Origin: Candidatus Aminicenantota bacterium
Lineage (GTDB): Bacteria > Acidobacteriota > Aminicenantia > Aminicenantales > UBA8522
Assembly: GCA_017886205.1 (NCBI GenBank)
Contig: JAFNEO010000009.1
Span: 97,730 to 161,729, forward strand
Reading direction: 5' to 3'
DNA: 64,000 bases
Position numbers and translations under genes: made by a program. Below are positions 19,637 through 27,865 of the stretch, one piece after another. Position 1 is the first letter of the stretch. The number at the start of each line of letters is the position of its first letter. The notes under the pieces are model-generated. The model did not search any database. It was not told where the DNA came from and worked only from the letters and a program-made list of their open reading frames with translations.

Positions 19637-20431
19637 ATGGTTAAAAAGGAGAGGGCCGATCAGGTTGTCCTGAGCCGAGGCCTGGCCGAGAGCCGCAAGA
19701 AGGCCCAGGCGCTCATCATGGCCGGGCTCGTCACCGCCGGCGTCCGGAAGGTGGAGAAACCAGGAGAACTCCTCGACACCGAGGTTCCGCTCGCCGTCGA
19801 GAAGGGAATCCCCTATGCAAGCCGCGGCGGGCTGAAGCTCGCCGAGGCGCTGGAGGCGTTCGCCGTCCGGGTTGAGGGGAAGGTTGCGGCCGACCTTGGC
19901 GCATCGACCGGCGGGTTCACGGACTGCCTCCTTCAGAGAGGGGCCAGGGTGGTCTATGCCGTCGACGTCTCCACCAGCCAGCTCGACTGGTGGCTGCGGC
20001 GCGACCCGCGCGTGGTTCCTCTGAAGAAGAACGCCCGTTATCTGACCGCCGAGGACTTCCCGGAACGGCCGGACATCGTGACCATGGATCTGTCTTTCAT
20101 CTCCGTGCTCAAGGTGCTTCCGGCAGTCCGCCAATTCCTGGCTGACGGTGACGTACTCGGCTTGCTCAAACCCCAGTTCGAGGTGGCGAAGGGAAAGGTG
20201 GGAAAACGGGGTGTCGTCCGGAACCCGGTGCAACATGAATTGGTTCTGGACCAGCTGCTGCAAGGAGCGCGGGAACTGGGCTTCGGCGTCCGTGGTCTTC
20301 ACGGATGCAAGGTCCGCGGACAGAGGGGGAACAGAGAGTTCTTCGTTCACTGGACGTTGACGGGACCGTCCCTGTCTCCGGAGAAAGTCCGAGAATTGGT
20401 TAGGGAGGTGGTCTATGGGGAGAAAAATTGA
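19637..20431 (+). CDS. tlyA: TlyA-family rRNA 2'-O-methyltransferase
   Basis: A 264-residue methyltransferase; TlyA members methylate 2'-O of cytidines in 16S and/or 23S rRNA. It has an N-terminal S4 RNA-binding domain (ADQVVLSRGLAESRKKAQAL) and a Rossmann SAM site DLGASTGGFTDCLLQRGA, then LSFISVLKVLP and LKPQFEV. I choose ATG 19637 because it gives the standard family N-terminus; the GTG at 19604 inside dxs adds 11 unrelated residues. There is no clear SD, so expression probably follows dxs. Confidence 0.93.
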   Translation: MVKKERADQVVLSRGLAESRKKAQALIMAGLVTAGVRKVEKPGELLDTEVPLAVEKGIPYASRGGLKLAEALEAFAVRVEGKVAADLGASTGGFTDCLLQRGARVVYAVDVSTSQLDWWLRRDPRVVPLKKNARYLTAEDFPERPDIVTMDLSFISVLKVLPAVRQFLADGDVLGLLKPQFEVAKGKVGKRGVVRNPVQHELVLDQLLQGARELGFGVRGLHGCKVRGQRGNREFFVHWTLTGPSLSPEKVRELVREVVYGEKN

Positions 20432-21272
20432 AACCGCCGGCGTCGTTATCAAACCTCACGCGCCCAATATCGAAGAGATCCTGCGCGACCTGATGCGGGG
20501 CCTGGAGGAGAGAAAGATCGCCTGCCTTCTAGAGGACGTGGCCGCGCGCAAGCTGCTCCTGAAGGACGGGGTGCCGCGCGAGGAGCTACCGGCCCGGGTG
20601 GACCTGATGATCGTCCTCGGGGGGGACGGCACCCTTCTCAGTGTCGCCCACTTGGCCGCCCAGAGGGACGTCCCGGTGCTGGGCGTCAACCTGGGGCGTC
20701 TCGGTTTCCTGACCGAAGTGCCGACCAACGAGATCTATGTCACGCTCGATTCCTTTCTCGCCGGCCATGAGGAGACCATCAGTCACCGTCTGCTCCTCGA
20801 GGCCGGATGCCGCGGCAAGAGCTACTATTGCCTGAATGACGTCGTCATCAACAAAGGGGCCGTGGCCCGGATGATCCAGATCGGGATCTGGATCGACGAC
20901 AGGGAGATCGCCGCCCTGAAGGGCGACGGGCTGATCGTCTCGACCCCGACCGGATCGACCGCCTACTCTCTTTCCGCGGGCGGGCCCATCGTCCAGCCCT
21001 TTGTCCCCGCTCTTGTGCTGTCGCCCATCTGCCCTCACACCCTTTCCTTCCGGCCGATGGTCGTCGCCTCCAGTTCAAGGATCAGGCTCCAGCTCCTGAC
21101 GGCCGGCGAGGAGGTCTACCTCACACTGGACGGTCAGAGGGGCATCACCTTGGGGAAGAACGACGTTATCGAGATCAAAAAGGCCGCGTTCGCGCTCAAG
21201 CTCCTCTCCTCGCCGAAGAGAAACTACTTTGACCTGCTCAAAGAGAAGCTCGGCTGGGCCACCTTCCCCTAG
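20415..21272 (+). CDS. nadK: NAD kinase
   Basis: Phosphorylates NAD to NADP. The 285-residue protein has the GGDGT motif (VLGGDGTLLSVAH), NDVVINKG and TPTGSTAYSLSAGGPI of the family. It overlaps the end of tlyA by 17 bp, with a modest AGGGAGG-type SD within tlyA. A strong promoter follows, marking it as the last gene of the rny-to-nadK operon. Confidence 0.96.
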   Translation: MGRKIETAGVVIKPHAPNIEEILRDLMRGLEERKIACLLEDVAARKLLLKDGVPREELPARVDLMIVLGGDGTLLSVAHLAAQRDVPVLGVNLGRLGFLTEVPTNEIYVTLDSFLAGHEETISHRLLLEAGCRGKSYYCLNDVVINKGAVARMIQIGIWIDDREIAALKGDGLIVSTPTGSTAYSLSAGGPIVQPFVPALVLSPICPHTLSFRPMVVASSSRIRLQLLTAGEEVYLTLDGQRGITLGKNDVIEIKKAAFALKLLSSPKRNYFDLLKEKLGWATFP

Positions 21273-21277
21273 TTCGT

Positions 21278-21306
21278 TTGACAATTCACCGCCCCGCCAT
21301 TAAGAT
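21278..21306 (+). promoter_or_regulatory. Promoter of glgA-trxA-trxB
   Basis: TTGACA (21278-21283), an exact 17-bp spacer and TAAGAT (21301-21306). The -10 ends 11 bp before the glgA ATG at 21318, and the gap AATTTCCTCCG holds no SD. The transcript would start within a few bases of the ATG, suggesting a leaderless or very short-leader mRNA. Confidence 0.6.
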
Positions 21307-21317
21307 AATTTCCTCCG

Positions 21318-22790
21318 ATGAGAAACGAGCTTCGCGTTGCCCTGGTCACGCCGGAAGCCGCTCCCCTCGCCAAGTCCGGTGAGCTGGCGGAATTCTGCGC
21401 GGCTCTTCCCCGTTATCTGACCTCCCTCGGGCTGAAAATTTCGCTGATCATGCCCAGGTACAGCACCCCCCAGATCGCCTCGCTGGATGCAGCCGTCGTT
21501 TTTCCCGAGATCTCCATCCCGCTGAACGGTGAGCGGGCCAAGGCCTCCGTCCTCCGGGCGGAACAGAGGGGCTATAACGTCTACTTCATCGACAGCCCCA
21601 AGTACTTTTTACGAGAGAACATCTACGGCCCTTCCACCGGGAACTACCTGGATAACGACGAGCGCTTCGTCTTCTTCAGCCGGGCCGTCCTGGAGTTCCT
21701 GCGGCAGTCCGGCCTGTCCCTCGACGTGATCCATTGCCACAACTGGCCGACCGCCCTTATCCCCGTGTTTCTGCAGTCCCATTACCGGGAGGACCCCGGC
21801 CTTAAGTCCGTGGCCACCGTCCTGACGCTTCATAACACCGCTTATCAGGGCGAGTTCCCGGCCGAGAGCCTGGCCCTGACAGAATTGAACTGGGACTTCT
21901 TCAGCCCGCGGCACCTTTCCCTGAACGGCAAATTCAATTTCCTTCAGGCCGGCGCCCTTTATGCCGACCTGGTCAACACCGTGAGTTCGACCTACGAGAA
22001 GGAGCTTCTGTCCAAGAAAAACAGGACCGGGCTGAGTGGAGTCCTGAGAAAGCGAAGGAAGGCCTTCATGAGCGTGCGCAACGGCATCGACCGGAATGCC
22101 TGGGACCCGGAGAAGGACCCCTACATCGCCGCCAACTTCGGCCCGGGCCGGACCGATGGCAAGGCGAAATGCAAGCAGGACTTGATCTCCGTAATCGGGC
22201 TCGCCACGTCTGCGGAGATGCCTCTCGTCGCTTTCGTCTCCCATCTGTCCCGCCATAAAGGCGCCGCTATCCTGGCCCAGTCCCTGGAGGCGATCGTCAA
22301 TCTTGGGGCCGGAGTCGTGATCTGCGGCCAGGGAGAGGAGCGGTATCAGAAGGAGTTTCAGGCCGCCGCCCGTCGTTTTCCAGGACGGGTCGTCCTCCGC
22401 TTCGAGTCGAACCCGGTGCTGATGCACAAGATCATGGCCGGCGCCGATATCCTGCTCATCCCCTCGCTTACCGAGCCCAGCGGGCTCAATCAGTTTGCGG
22501 CTTTCCGGTACGGGGCGGTCCCGGTCGTCCGGGCCACCGGCGGTTTAAAGGAAGCGGTCCGCGCCTACAACCCCAGAACGGGGTCCGGCAACGGCTTTGT
22601 TTTCCGCGATTATTCGACCGAGGCCCTGTCCCGTGCTGTTAGGCAGGCCGCCGACTGCTACACCGGGAATCCGGTCCACTGGCGGAAGCTGATGGAGGAG
22701 GGAATGCGCCAGAAATTCTCCTGGGAAGACACGGCCCGCGGATATGCGGAGCTCTATCAAAGGGCACTGGAATTCAAGAGAGGAGGCTGA
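21318..22790 (+). CDS. glgA: Glycogen/starch synthase family glycosyltransferase (GT5)
   Basis: A 490-residue GT-B enzyme; the family adds glucose from ADP- or UDP-glucose to alpha-1,4-glucan. The N-domain start RVALVTPEAAPLAKSGELAE aligns with the classical KTGGL substrate loop, but the second Gly is Glu (KSGEL). The C-domain has the retaining-GT motif LIPSLTEPSGLNQFAAFRYG and VRATGGLKEAV. No glgB, glgC or glgP is in the window. It is followed by trxA with an SD inside its end. The changed loop leaves the donor or acceptor uncertain. Confidence 0.85.
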   Translation: MRNELRVALVTPEAAPLAKSGELAEFCAALPRYLTSLGLKISLIMPRYSTPQIASLDAAVVFPEISIPLNGERAKASVLRAEQRGYNVYFIDSPKYFLRENIYGPSTGNYLDNDERFVFFSRAVLEFLRQSGLSLDVIHCHNWPTALIPVFLQSHYREDPGLKSVATVLTLHNTAYQGEFPAESLALTELNWDFFSPRHLSLNGKFNFLQAGALYADLVNTVSSTYEKELLSKKNRTGLSGVLRKRRKAFMSVRNGIDRNAWDPEKDPYIAANFGPGRTDGKAKCKQDLISVIGLATSAEMPLVAFVSHLSRHKGAAILAQSLEAIVNLGAGVVICGQGEERYQKEFQAAARRFPGRVVLRFESNPVLMHKIMAGADILLIPSLTEPSGLNQFAAFRYGAVPVVRATGGLKEAVRAYNPRTGSGNGFVFRDYSTEALSRAVRQAADCYTGNPVHWRKLMEEGMRQKFSWEDTARGYAELYQRALEFKRGG

Positions 22791-22797
22791 ATTGCCC

Positions 22798-23118
22798 ATG
22801 GATATTCCGAGCGTTACGGACGCCAATTTCGACGAGGAAGTGCTGAAGTCTCCGCTTCCTGTGTTGATCGATTTCTGGGCCGCCTGGTGCGTTCCCTGCC
22901 GGATGATCGCACCCACTGTTGAGCAAATCGCCGAGAGCCATAAAGAGAAGCTCAAGGTGGCCAAGATGAACGTCGACGAGAACATGAAAACCCCCGGCAA
23001 GTACGGCATCCGCGGTATCCCGACGCTCCTCCTCTTCAAAGGGGGCGAGCTCAAAGAGACGATGGTGGGCGTGCAGTCGAAAGACAAGATCATCGAGATC
23101 GTTTCCAAGCATCTATGA
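22798..23118 (+). CDS. trxA: Thioredoxin
   Basis: A 106-residue thiol-disulfide protein with redox motif WCVPC (Val in place of the common Gly), the preceding IDFWAAW and the cis-Pro loop [21 protein letters not shown] (22781-22786) lies 5 nt before an in-frame TTG 22792 and 11 nt before ATG 22798; I list the ATG, but TTG is possible. It overlaps trxB by 4 bp, forming a complete thioredoxin system. Confidence 0.95.
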   Translation: MDIPSVTDANFDEEVLKSPLPVLIDFWAAWCVPCRMIAPTVEQIAESHKEKLKVAKMNVDENMKTPGKYGIRGIPTLLLFKGGELKETMVGVQSKDKIIEIVSKHL

Positions 23119-24044
23119 GCGCCGGCGCCGCCTATGATGTCGTGATCATCGGGGCCGGGCCGGCCGGCCTGGCCGCCGCCGTCTACACCGGCCGGGGACG
23201 CCTCCGGACCGTCGTTTTAGAGAAGGCGATCCCGGGCGGGCAGATCCTGCTCACCGACTGGGTGGAGAACTACCCCGGCTTCCCTGATGGCATCGCGCCC
23301 TTTGATCTCATGGAAAATTTCCGGAAACAGGCCGAAAAATTCGGGGCGGTGATCGAGACCGACGAAGCCAAGGGCATCCGGCGCGAAGAAAATTTCTGGG
23401 TGGTCGCCGGCCAGAGCAAAGAGTACAAAGCGAGGGCGGTGATCATCGCCAGCGGCGCCGCCTACCGGAAGCTGGGGGTCCCCAACGAGACGCGGCTGAC
23501 CGGGAAAGGGATCTCCTACTGCGCCACCTGCGACGGCCCCTTCTTCCGGGACGCCGTGGTGGCGGTCGTAGGCGGCGGGGACAACGCTCTGACCGAGGCC
23601 GTTATGCTGACGAAGTTCTGCCGAAAGCTGTATGTTATCCACCGGCGCGACCAGTTCCGGGCCATCAAGATCCTCCAGGAGCGGGTGTTCGCCAACCCCA
23701 AGATCGAGGTCCTCTGGAATTGCGTCGTGGACGCGGCCGAGGGCGAAAACAATCTCGAGCGGGCTATCGTCCGGAACCTAAAAGAGGACAGGACTTTTCC
23801 GCTCCCCCTCGACGGGCTGTTTGTCTCCATCGGCATGGACCCGCACACCGAGTTTGTCAAGGGAGTGGTGGAGCTCAACGAGTGGGGCGAGATCAAGGTG
23901 GATTTCCGGATGGCGACATCGCAGCCCGGAATCTACGCCGCGGGGGATGTGGCCGACGCCTGCCCCAAGCAGGTGGCCACGGCGGTGGGGGCCGGAGTCA
24001 GCGCCGCGCTCTCGGTTAACGAATACCTAGAGTCGCTCGGCTAG
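23115..24044 (+). CDS. trxB: Thioredoxin reductase
   Basis: A 309-residue FAD/NADPH disulfide reductase. It has [16 protein letters not shown] for FAD at the N-terminus, the active-site [21 protein letters not shown] for NADPH and the C-terminal FAD motif [15 protein letters not shown]. It overlaps trxA by ATGA. Its stop TAG overlaps the stop of convergent lpxD, so the two transcripts meet with no spacer. Confidence 0.96.
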   Translation: MSAGAAYDVVIIGAGPAGLAAAVYTGRGRLRTVVLEKAIPGGQILLTDWVENYPGFPDGIAPFDLMENFRKQAEKFGAVIETDEAKGIRREENFWVVAGQSKEYKARAVIIASGAAYRKLGVPNETRLTGKGISYCATCDGPFFRDAVVAVVGGGDNALTEAVMLTKFCRKLYVIHRRDQFRAIKILQERVFANPKIEVLWNCVVDAAEGENNLERAIVRNLKEDRTFPLPLDGLFVSIGMDPHTEFVKGVVELNEWGEIKVDFRMATSQPGIYAAGDVADACPKQVATAVGAGVSAALSVNEYLESLG

Positions 24045-25114
24045 TCTTTTCTGACAAGCCTTTCGAGCTCTTCGACGCGGGCTTTAATCTTCTTGAGGTC
24101 CTTGACCAAGTCGTAGAGCTGCGGCAGCAGCACCGACGCCTTCCTCCAATCGCGGACATCCAGCTCAGGAGTCCCGGCCACCACGGAACCGGCCGGGACG
24201 TCCCGGGCGATCCCGGTCTGAGCGATGGCGATGACGTTGTCACCGACGCTGACGTGGTCGGCCACCCCGACCTGGCCGGCCAGGACAACATTCTTCCCGA
24301 TCCTGGAGCTTCCGGCGATTCCAACCTGGCCCGCCAGGATGGTGTTTTCTCCGATCTCGACGTTGTGGGCGACCTGGACGAGGTTGTCGATCTTAGTTCC
24401 GCGGCGGATGACGGTCTCGCCGAGGGCCGCCCGGTCGATGGCGCTGTTGGCGCCGATCTCTACGTCGTCCTCGATGACCACAGTGCCTCTCTGGGGGATT
24501 TTTTTATGAGTTCCATCCTCAAGCTTGAGATAGCCGAAACCGTCTGAACCGATAACGGCTCCGCTGTGGAGGATGACCCGGGTTCCGATCCGGACGTCTT
24601 CACGGACGGAGACGTGGGAATGGATGACGCATCCCTCTCCGATTTTCACCCGCGGGTAGATCGAGGCCAACGGAAAGATGACCGTCCCGTCCCCGATCTC
24701 GACCTCGTCCCCGATAACGGTCAGGGCGCCCACGGCGACGCGCTGTCCGATCCTGGCAGAGGGCGAGACGACAGCCGTGGGGTGTATCCCCGGCTCGGGA
24801 CGGTAAGGCTGGAAAAAAAACTCCACCGCCCGGATAAAGGTCAGATGAGGGGTTTCTGAAAGGATGACCGGAATCCCGCGGAAAGGCTCCTCCGACGGGA
24901 TGATGGCGGCCGCTGCCGGTGACCCTTCGAGCAGCTTCCGGAACTTGGGAGAAGCCAGGAAGACGAGGTCTCCCTTGCGGGCGTTCTCCAGGCCGGCGAC
25001 ACCCGAGACGACCGTCCCCCCGTCTCCCTCGAAACGGCAGGCGAGGAGGCGGGCCAATTGCTCGACGGTCAGGCCCGCGGGGCCGGCCGCAGCGGACTCA
25101 GGCGTTTTTGGCAT
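24041..25114 (-). CDS. lpxD: UDP-3-O-acylglucosamine N-acyltransferase
   Basis: Adds the N-linked acyl chain in lipid A synthesis, on the cytoplasmic face. The 357-residue protein has the N-terminal uridine-binding domain (to about 105), a left-handed beta helix of hexapeptide repeats, the catalytic His in [12 protein letters not shown], and a C-terminal helix ([19 protein letters not shown]). It proves a lipid A-type outer membrane together with lptD. It overlaps the upstream YihY gene by 17 bp. Confidence 0.96.
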   Translation of the reverse strand: MPKTPESAAAGPAGLTVEQLARLLACRFEGDGGTVVSGVAGLENARKGDLVFLASPKFRKLLEGSPAAAAIIPSEEPFRGIPVILSETPHLTFIRAVEFFFQPYRPEPGIHPTAVVSPSARIGQRVAVGALTVIGDEVEIGDGTVIFPLASIYPRVKIGEGCVIHSHVSVREDVRIGTRVILHSGAVIGSDGFGYLKLEDGTHKKIPQRGTVVIEDDVEIGANSAIDRAALGETVIRRGTKIDNLVQVAHNVEIGENTILAGQVGIAGSSRIGKNVVLAGQVGVADHVSVGDNVIAIAQTGIARDVPAGSVVAGTPELDVRDWRKASVLLPQLYDLVKDLKKIKARVEELERLVRKD

Positions 25115-25967
25115 GTCGTCTCTCGTTCAGGACGGCCGCCAGCTCGGCTCCCCAGAGCAGGATAACCAGTGAAAAAGAGATCCAGAGCAGGAAAAAGATG
25201 ATCGAAGTGAGTGTCCCCTGGACGAGCTTGGAGAGGACGATGCCGATGGCCGAGAAGTTCGCTACATAGAAGGCGAATATTCTTTTAAAGACCTCCCATA
25301 GGACAGCGCTGACGACGGCCGCCACGGCCGCGCTCCGGGTGAAAACCTTGACCTCCGGTATGAACTTGTAAAGGGTGAAAAAGACGAGAAAGGTCAGGGC
25401 CAGGGGGACGATGTACTGGAGGAGGAAGTTATCGACGAGCCCGACGGCGCGGGGGTTGAGGTGGGTGGCGACGAAATTGCTCGTCTGGAGAGCTCGGTGC
25501 AGGGCTGTCCAAAAGGCGGTGATGGCCAAGGAAATGAGCATGATGATGCCCATGGCGAACATAATACTGTATTCGATCAGCCGGTTGTAGACGAAGGACC
25601 GCTCGTACTTGGCCCGGAAGATCATGTTGATGGTGTATATGAGGTTGGAGAACAGGAAGCTGGCGGAGACGAATGACCCGATCAGGCCGAACCACCCGAG
25701 GTTGTTGATGTTCCGGGAGACATCCTGGAGCCTCCCGAAGAAGCTCGGGTCGAGCTTGGCGAAGAACTCGTCCGAGAAAAGGTTCAGGCTGCGCAGGGCG
25801 AATTCAGAGCTGCCGATGATCTTGGTGGTGACGTAGATGAACAGGGAGACCACGGGAACGGAGCAGATGAAGGCGAAGTAGGAAATGATGATAGCGGAGT
25901 TCCAGCACTTGTCGTCGTTGAACCTTTTGAACGCGTCCCGGAGGATCGTAAATACGGCCAGGCTCAT
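25098..25967 (-). CDS. YihY/BrkB-family membrane protein
   Basis: A 289-residue inner-membrane protein with about six hydrophobic segments. The family hallmark region near residues 120-135 ([18 protein letters not shown]) and the C-terminal [20 protein letters not shown] with [12 protein letters not shown] fit YihY. The function of the family is not settled (older names include ribonuclease BN, in error). It sits between atpE and lpxD in a minus-strand run, with an AGGACGG SD. Confidence 0.88.
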   Translation of the reverse strand: MSLAVFTILRDAFKRFNDDKCWNSAIIISYFAFICSVPVVSLFIYVTTKIIGSSEFALRSLNLFSDEFFAKLDPSFFGRLQDVSRNINNLGWFGLIGSFVSASFLFSNLIYTINMIFRAKYERSFVYNRLIEYSIMFAMGIIMLISLAITAFWTALHRALQTSNFVATHLNPRAVGLVDNFLLQYIVPLALTFLVFFTLYKFIPEVKVFTRSAAVAAVVSAVLWEVFKRIFAFYVANFSAIGIVLSKLVQGTLTSIIFFLLWISFSLVILLWGAELAAVLNERRHAKNA

Positions 25968-25996
25968 CCGTCCGTCCTATAGAGGCACGGCCTTCC

Positions 25997-26338
25997 TTAT
26001 TTGTAGTTTCCCCATTGGATCATCAGGATGACTATGGCGATGAGGAGAGCATAGATGACCAGCGTCTCGATCAGGACCAGGCCGAAGATCATGATGAAGC
26101 GGATGGTCGGGGCGGAGCCCGGGTTGCGGGAGATACCCTCGCAGGCGCTGGAGATGGCCTTGGCCTGGCAGAACGCCCCGGCCGCGGCGGCCAGGGTGAT
26201 GACCGCTCCGCCGACGATGAGGGAGAGCTTGTAGAGGGGGGCCTTGTCGGCGACCGCGCCCGCTTCCTGGGCGAGGAGGGGAGATCCGGCGAGGAGGACG
26301 AAAAAGAGCAGGAGGCCGAAAGCGTGGGTTTTCTTCAT
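25997..26338 (-). CDS. atpE: ATP synthase F0 c subunit with Na+ signature and signal-like N-terminus
   Basis: The ring-forming proteolipid, 113 residues, about 30 longer than usual because of an N-terminal signal-like stretch (FGLLLFFVLLAGSPLLAQ). The ion site matches the Na+ type: Gln58 in helix 1, then Glu91, Thr92 and Tyr96 in helix 2 (LIETLVIY). The Gln-Glu spacing of 33 and Glu-Tyr spacing of 5 are the same as in Ilyobacter tartaricus (Gln32, Glu65, Ser66, Tyr70). It has an AGGAG SD and follows atpB by 31 bp. Na+ coupling is inferred from these ligands. Confidence 0.94.
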   Translation of the reverse strand: MKKTHAFGLLLFFVLLAGSPLLAQEAGAVADKAPLYKLSLIVGGAVITLAAAAGAFCQAKAISSACEGISRNPGSAPTIRFIMIFGLVLIETLVIYALLIAIVILMIQWGNYK

Positions 26339-26369
26339 GGTCTCAACTCCTTTCTATTCTTTTCTGTAT

Positions 26370-27116
26370 TTAGTGCTCTTCCTCTTGGATCACCGCGCCC
26401 GCGATGTAGATGCAGGCGAGGAGCACGAAGACGAACGACTGGATGACGGCCGTGAAAATGGCCACGGCCATGAAGGGGAGAGGAAGAACGAAGGGGACGA
26501 TGGAAGCGATAATGACGATGAGCAGTTCCTCGGCGAAGATGTTGCCGAAAAGCCGCAGCGACAGCGACACCGGTCGGGAGAAATGGCTGATGATCTCGAT
26601 CGGCAGGAGGAGGGGCGCCAACGCCGGGATGGGGCCGGTGAAATGCTTGAGGTATCTCAGGGGGCCCTGGGCCTTTATCCCCTGCCAATGGTAATAGACG
26701 AAAACGGCCAGGGCGCAGCCGGCGGTGACGTTCAGCTTGCTGGTTGGAGACATAAACCCGGGGACCAGGCCGATCATGTTGGAGCAGAAGATGAAAAGCC
26801 CAATCGTGCCGATCATGGGCAGGTATTTCTTCCCGGTCTCGCCGATGATGTCGGTGAGGATGCCCTCGAAAGTCTGGAGGATCGTCTCGAGGAAGCTTTG
26901 CCGGCTGGAAGGGATGAGGGAGAGCTTCCGGGAGGCCAGGCCGAGCAGGATGATGAGGAGGAGGGCCACGATGATGACCATGACGAGGTAATCGGGGACC
27001 GGGCTGTGGGGGTTCTTGGGCTCAATGCCCAGGAGGCCGAGCAGGGCCAAAATGGGCTTGCCGAAGAGCTTGTTGAAGAGGTCGGCGACGTAAACGCTGT
27101 GCTCTAGCCCTTCCAT
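26370..27116 (-). CDS. atpB: ATP synthase F0 a subunit
   Basis: The 248-residue stator subunit that forms the ion half-channels. It has about five to six helices, with the essential Arg in SLSLRLFGNIFAEELL and the last-helix FTAVIQSFVFVLLACIYIAG. It overlaps the atpI-like gene by 13 bp and precedes atpE. The F1 genes and the b subunit are not in the window, so the synthase genes are split between loci. Confidence 0.95.
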   Translation of the reverse strand: MEGLEHSVYVADLFNKLFGKPILALLGLLGIEPKNPHSPVPDYLVMVIIVALLLIILLGLASRKLSLIPSSRQSFLETILQTFEGILTDIIGETGKKYLPMIGTIGLFIFCSNMIGLVPGFMSPTSKLNVTAGCALAVFVYYHWQGIKAQGPLRYLKHFTGPIPALAPLLLPIEIISHFSRPVSLSLRLFGNIFAEELLIVIIASIVPFVLPLPFMAVAIFTAVIQSFVFVLLACIYIAGAVIQEEEH

Positions 27117-27487
27117 TGTTTCATCTGCGAGACGGCGATCGCGGCCTCAGCTAATATGGCCAGGACGAGGCTCGAAAACCCGGCCACGAAACCCAGGATC
27201 ATCCTCGGAAATACGAGGATTATAATGGAAAAAACAGCCAATAGCAAGACGAGGCGGAGGAGGTAGAGGGCGAGGCCCGAACGGACGGCCCGGCGTCTGT
27301 CCTGGGAGAGAAAGCGGAGGAGCGCCTTCTTCAGCCAGATAAAGCTCAGGGCGGAGAAAATGCCTCCGGCCAGGATAAAAACGCCGGTCAGGGGGGTGAA
27401 GAAGAGGAGGGCGATAATAGCCAGGACAAACGCGATGATGGGGACTTCCAGAGGAATCCGGCGGAGAACCCGCTCTTCATAGTTCAT
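27104..27487 (-). CDS. ATP synthase subunit I-like membrane protein
   Basis: A 127-residue protein with four predicted helices (IIAFVLAIIALLFFTPLTGV, IFSALSFIWL, LLRLVLLLAVFSIIILVF, then a last helix). It begins at ATG 27487, inside the end of atpZ; the longer frame upstream is an out-of-frame read of atpZ. The position between atpZ and atpB and the four-helix layout match AtpI, which helps assemble the c ring. Confidence 0.8.
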   Translation of the reverse strand: MNYEERVLRRIPLEVPIIAFVLAIIALLFFTPLTGVFILAGGIFSALSFIWLKKALLRFLSQDRRRAVRSGLALYLLRLVLLLAVFSIIILVFPRMILGFVAGFSSLVLAILAEAAIAVSQMKQWKG

Positions 27488-27728
27488 CGTCTTTGTCCAG
27501 GCCGAGCTTTTTGAGGCCGCGGAAGAGGCTGAGAAAACCGGAGGCCACACCGAGAAGCGTGAATATAATGAGGAGCCAGGGGTCTGTTCCCAGGAGCTTG
27601 TCCAGGAAATACCCCATGAACAACCCGACGGCGATGGAGGCGGGCAGCATCAGGCCGAGTGAACTCAGCGCGGCGACCTTGCGGTAGTTCGAGCGGCGGG
27701 GCGGACGGTCGGGCTCGAGAAATTTCAT
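27477..27728 (-). CDS. atpZ: AtpZ/AtpI-type F0 accessory protein
   Basis: An 83-residue, two-helix protein (SLGLMLPASIAVGLFMGYFL and LLIIFTLLGVASGFLSLFRG) of the F0F1-ATPase accessory family, first gene of the atp transcript. Its ATG 27728 lacks an SD and lies 12 nt after a -10-like box. In other bacteria the AtpZI pair is proposed to be a Ca2+/Mg2+ channel; that is not shown here. Confidence 0.85.
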   Translation of the reverse strand: MKFLEPDRPPRRSNYRKVAALSSLGLMLPASIAVGLFMGYFLDKLLGTDPWLLIIFTLLGVASGFLSLFRGLKKLGLDKDDEL

Positions 27729-27740
27729 AACGCGGTTAAA

Positions 27741-27768
27741 TTTTTACCGTATTTATCGGAAATGTCAA
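27741..27768 (-). promoter_or_regulatory. Promoter of the atpZ-atpI-atpB-atpE run
   Basis: On the minus strand TTGACA (27768-27763), a 16-bp spacer and TAAAAA (27746-27741). Only TTTAACCGCGTT separates the -10 from the atpZ ATG, with no SD, so the mRNA would have almost no leader. Confidence 0.55.
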
Positions 27769-27781
27769 ACGTCTCTCCGAA

Positions 27782-27808
27782 ATAAAAAAAGCGGTTCGGA
27801 ACCGCTTA
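27782..27808 (-). terminator. Intrinsic terminator after the O-antigen ligase gene
   Basis: On the minus strand AAGCGGTT-CCG-AACCGCTT is a perfect 8-bp stem with a 3-nt loop, followed by seven T. It ends the polysaccharide-locus transcript 58 bp past the ligase stop and insulates the atp promoter. Confidence 0.85.
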
Positions 27809-27865
27809 TTCTGTTTTTCTAATTGGCGAGCTTTAGGCTAACGTCAATCCTGAATTGTTTATAGT

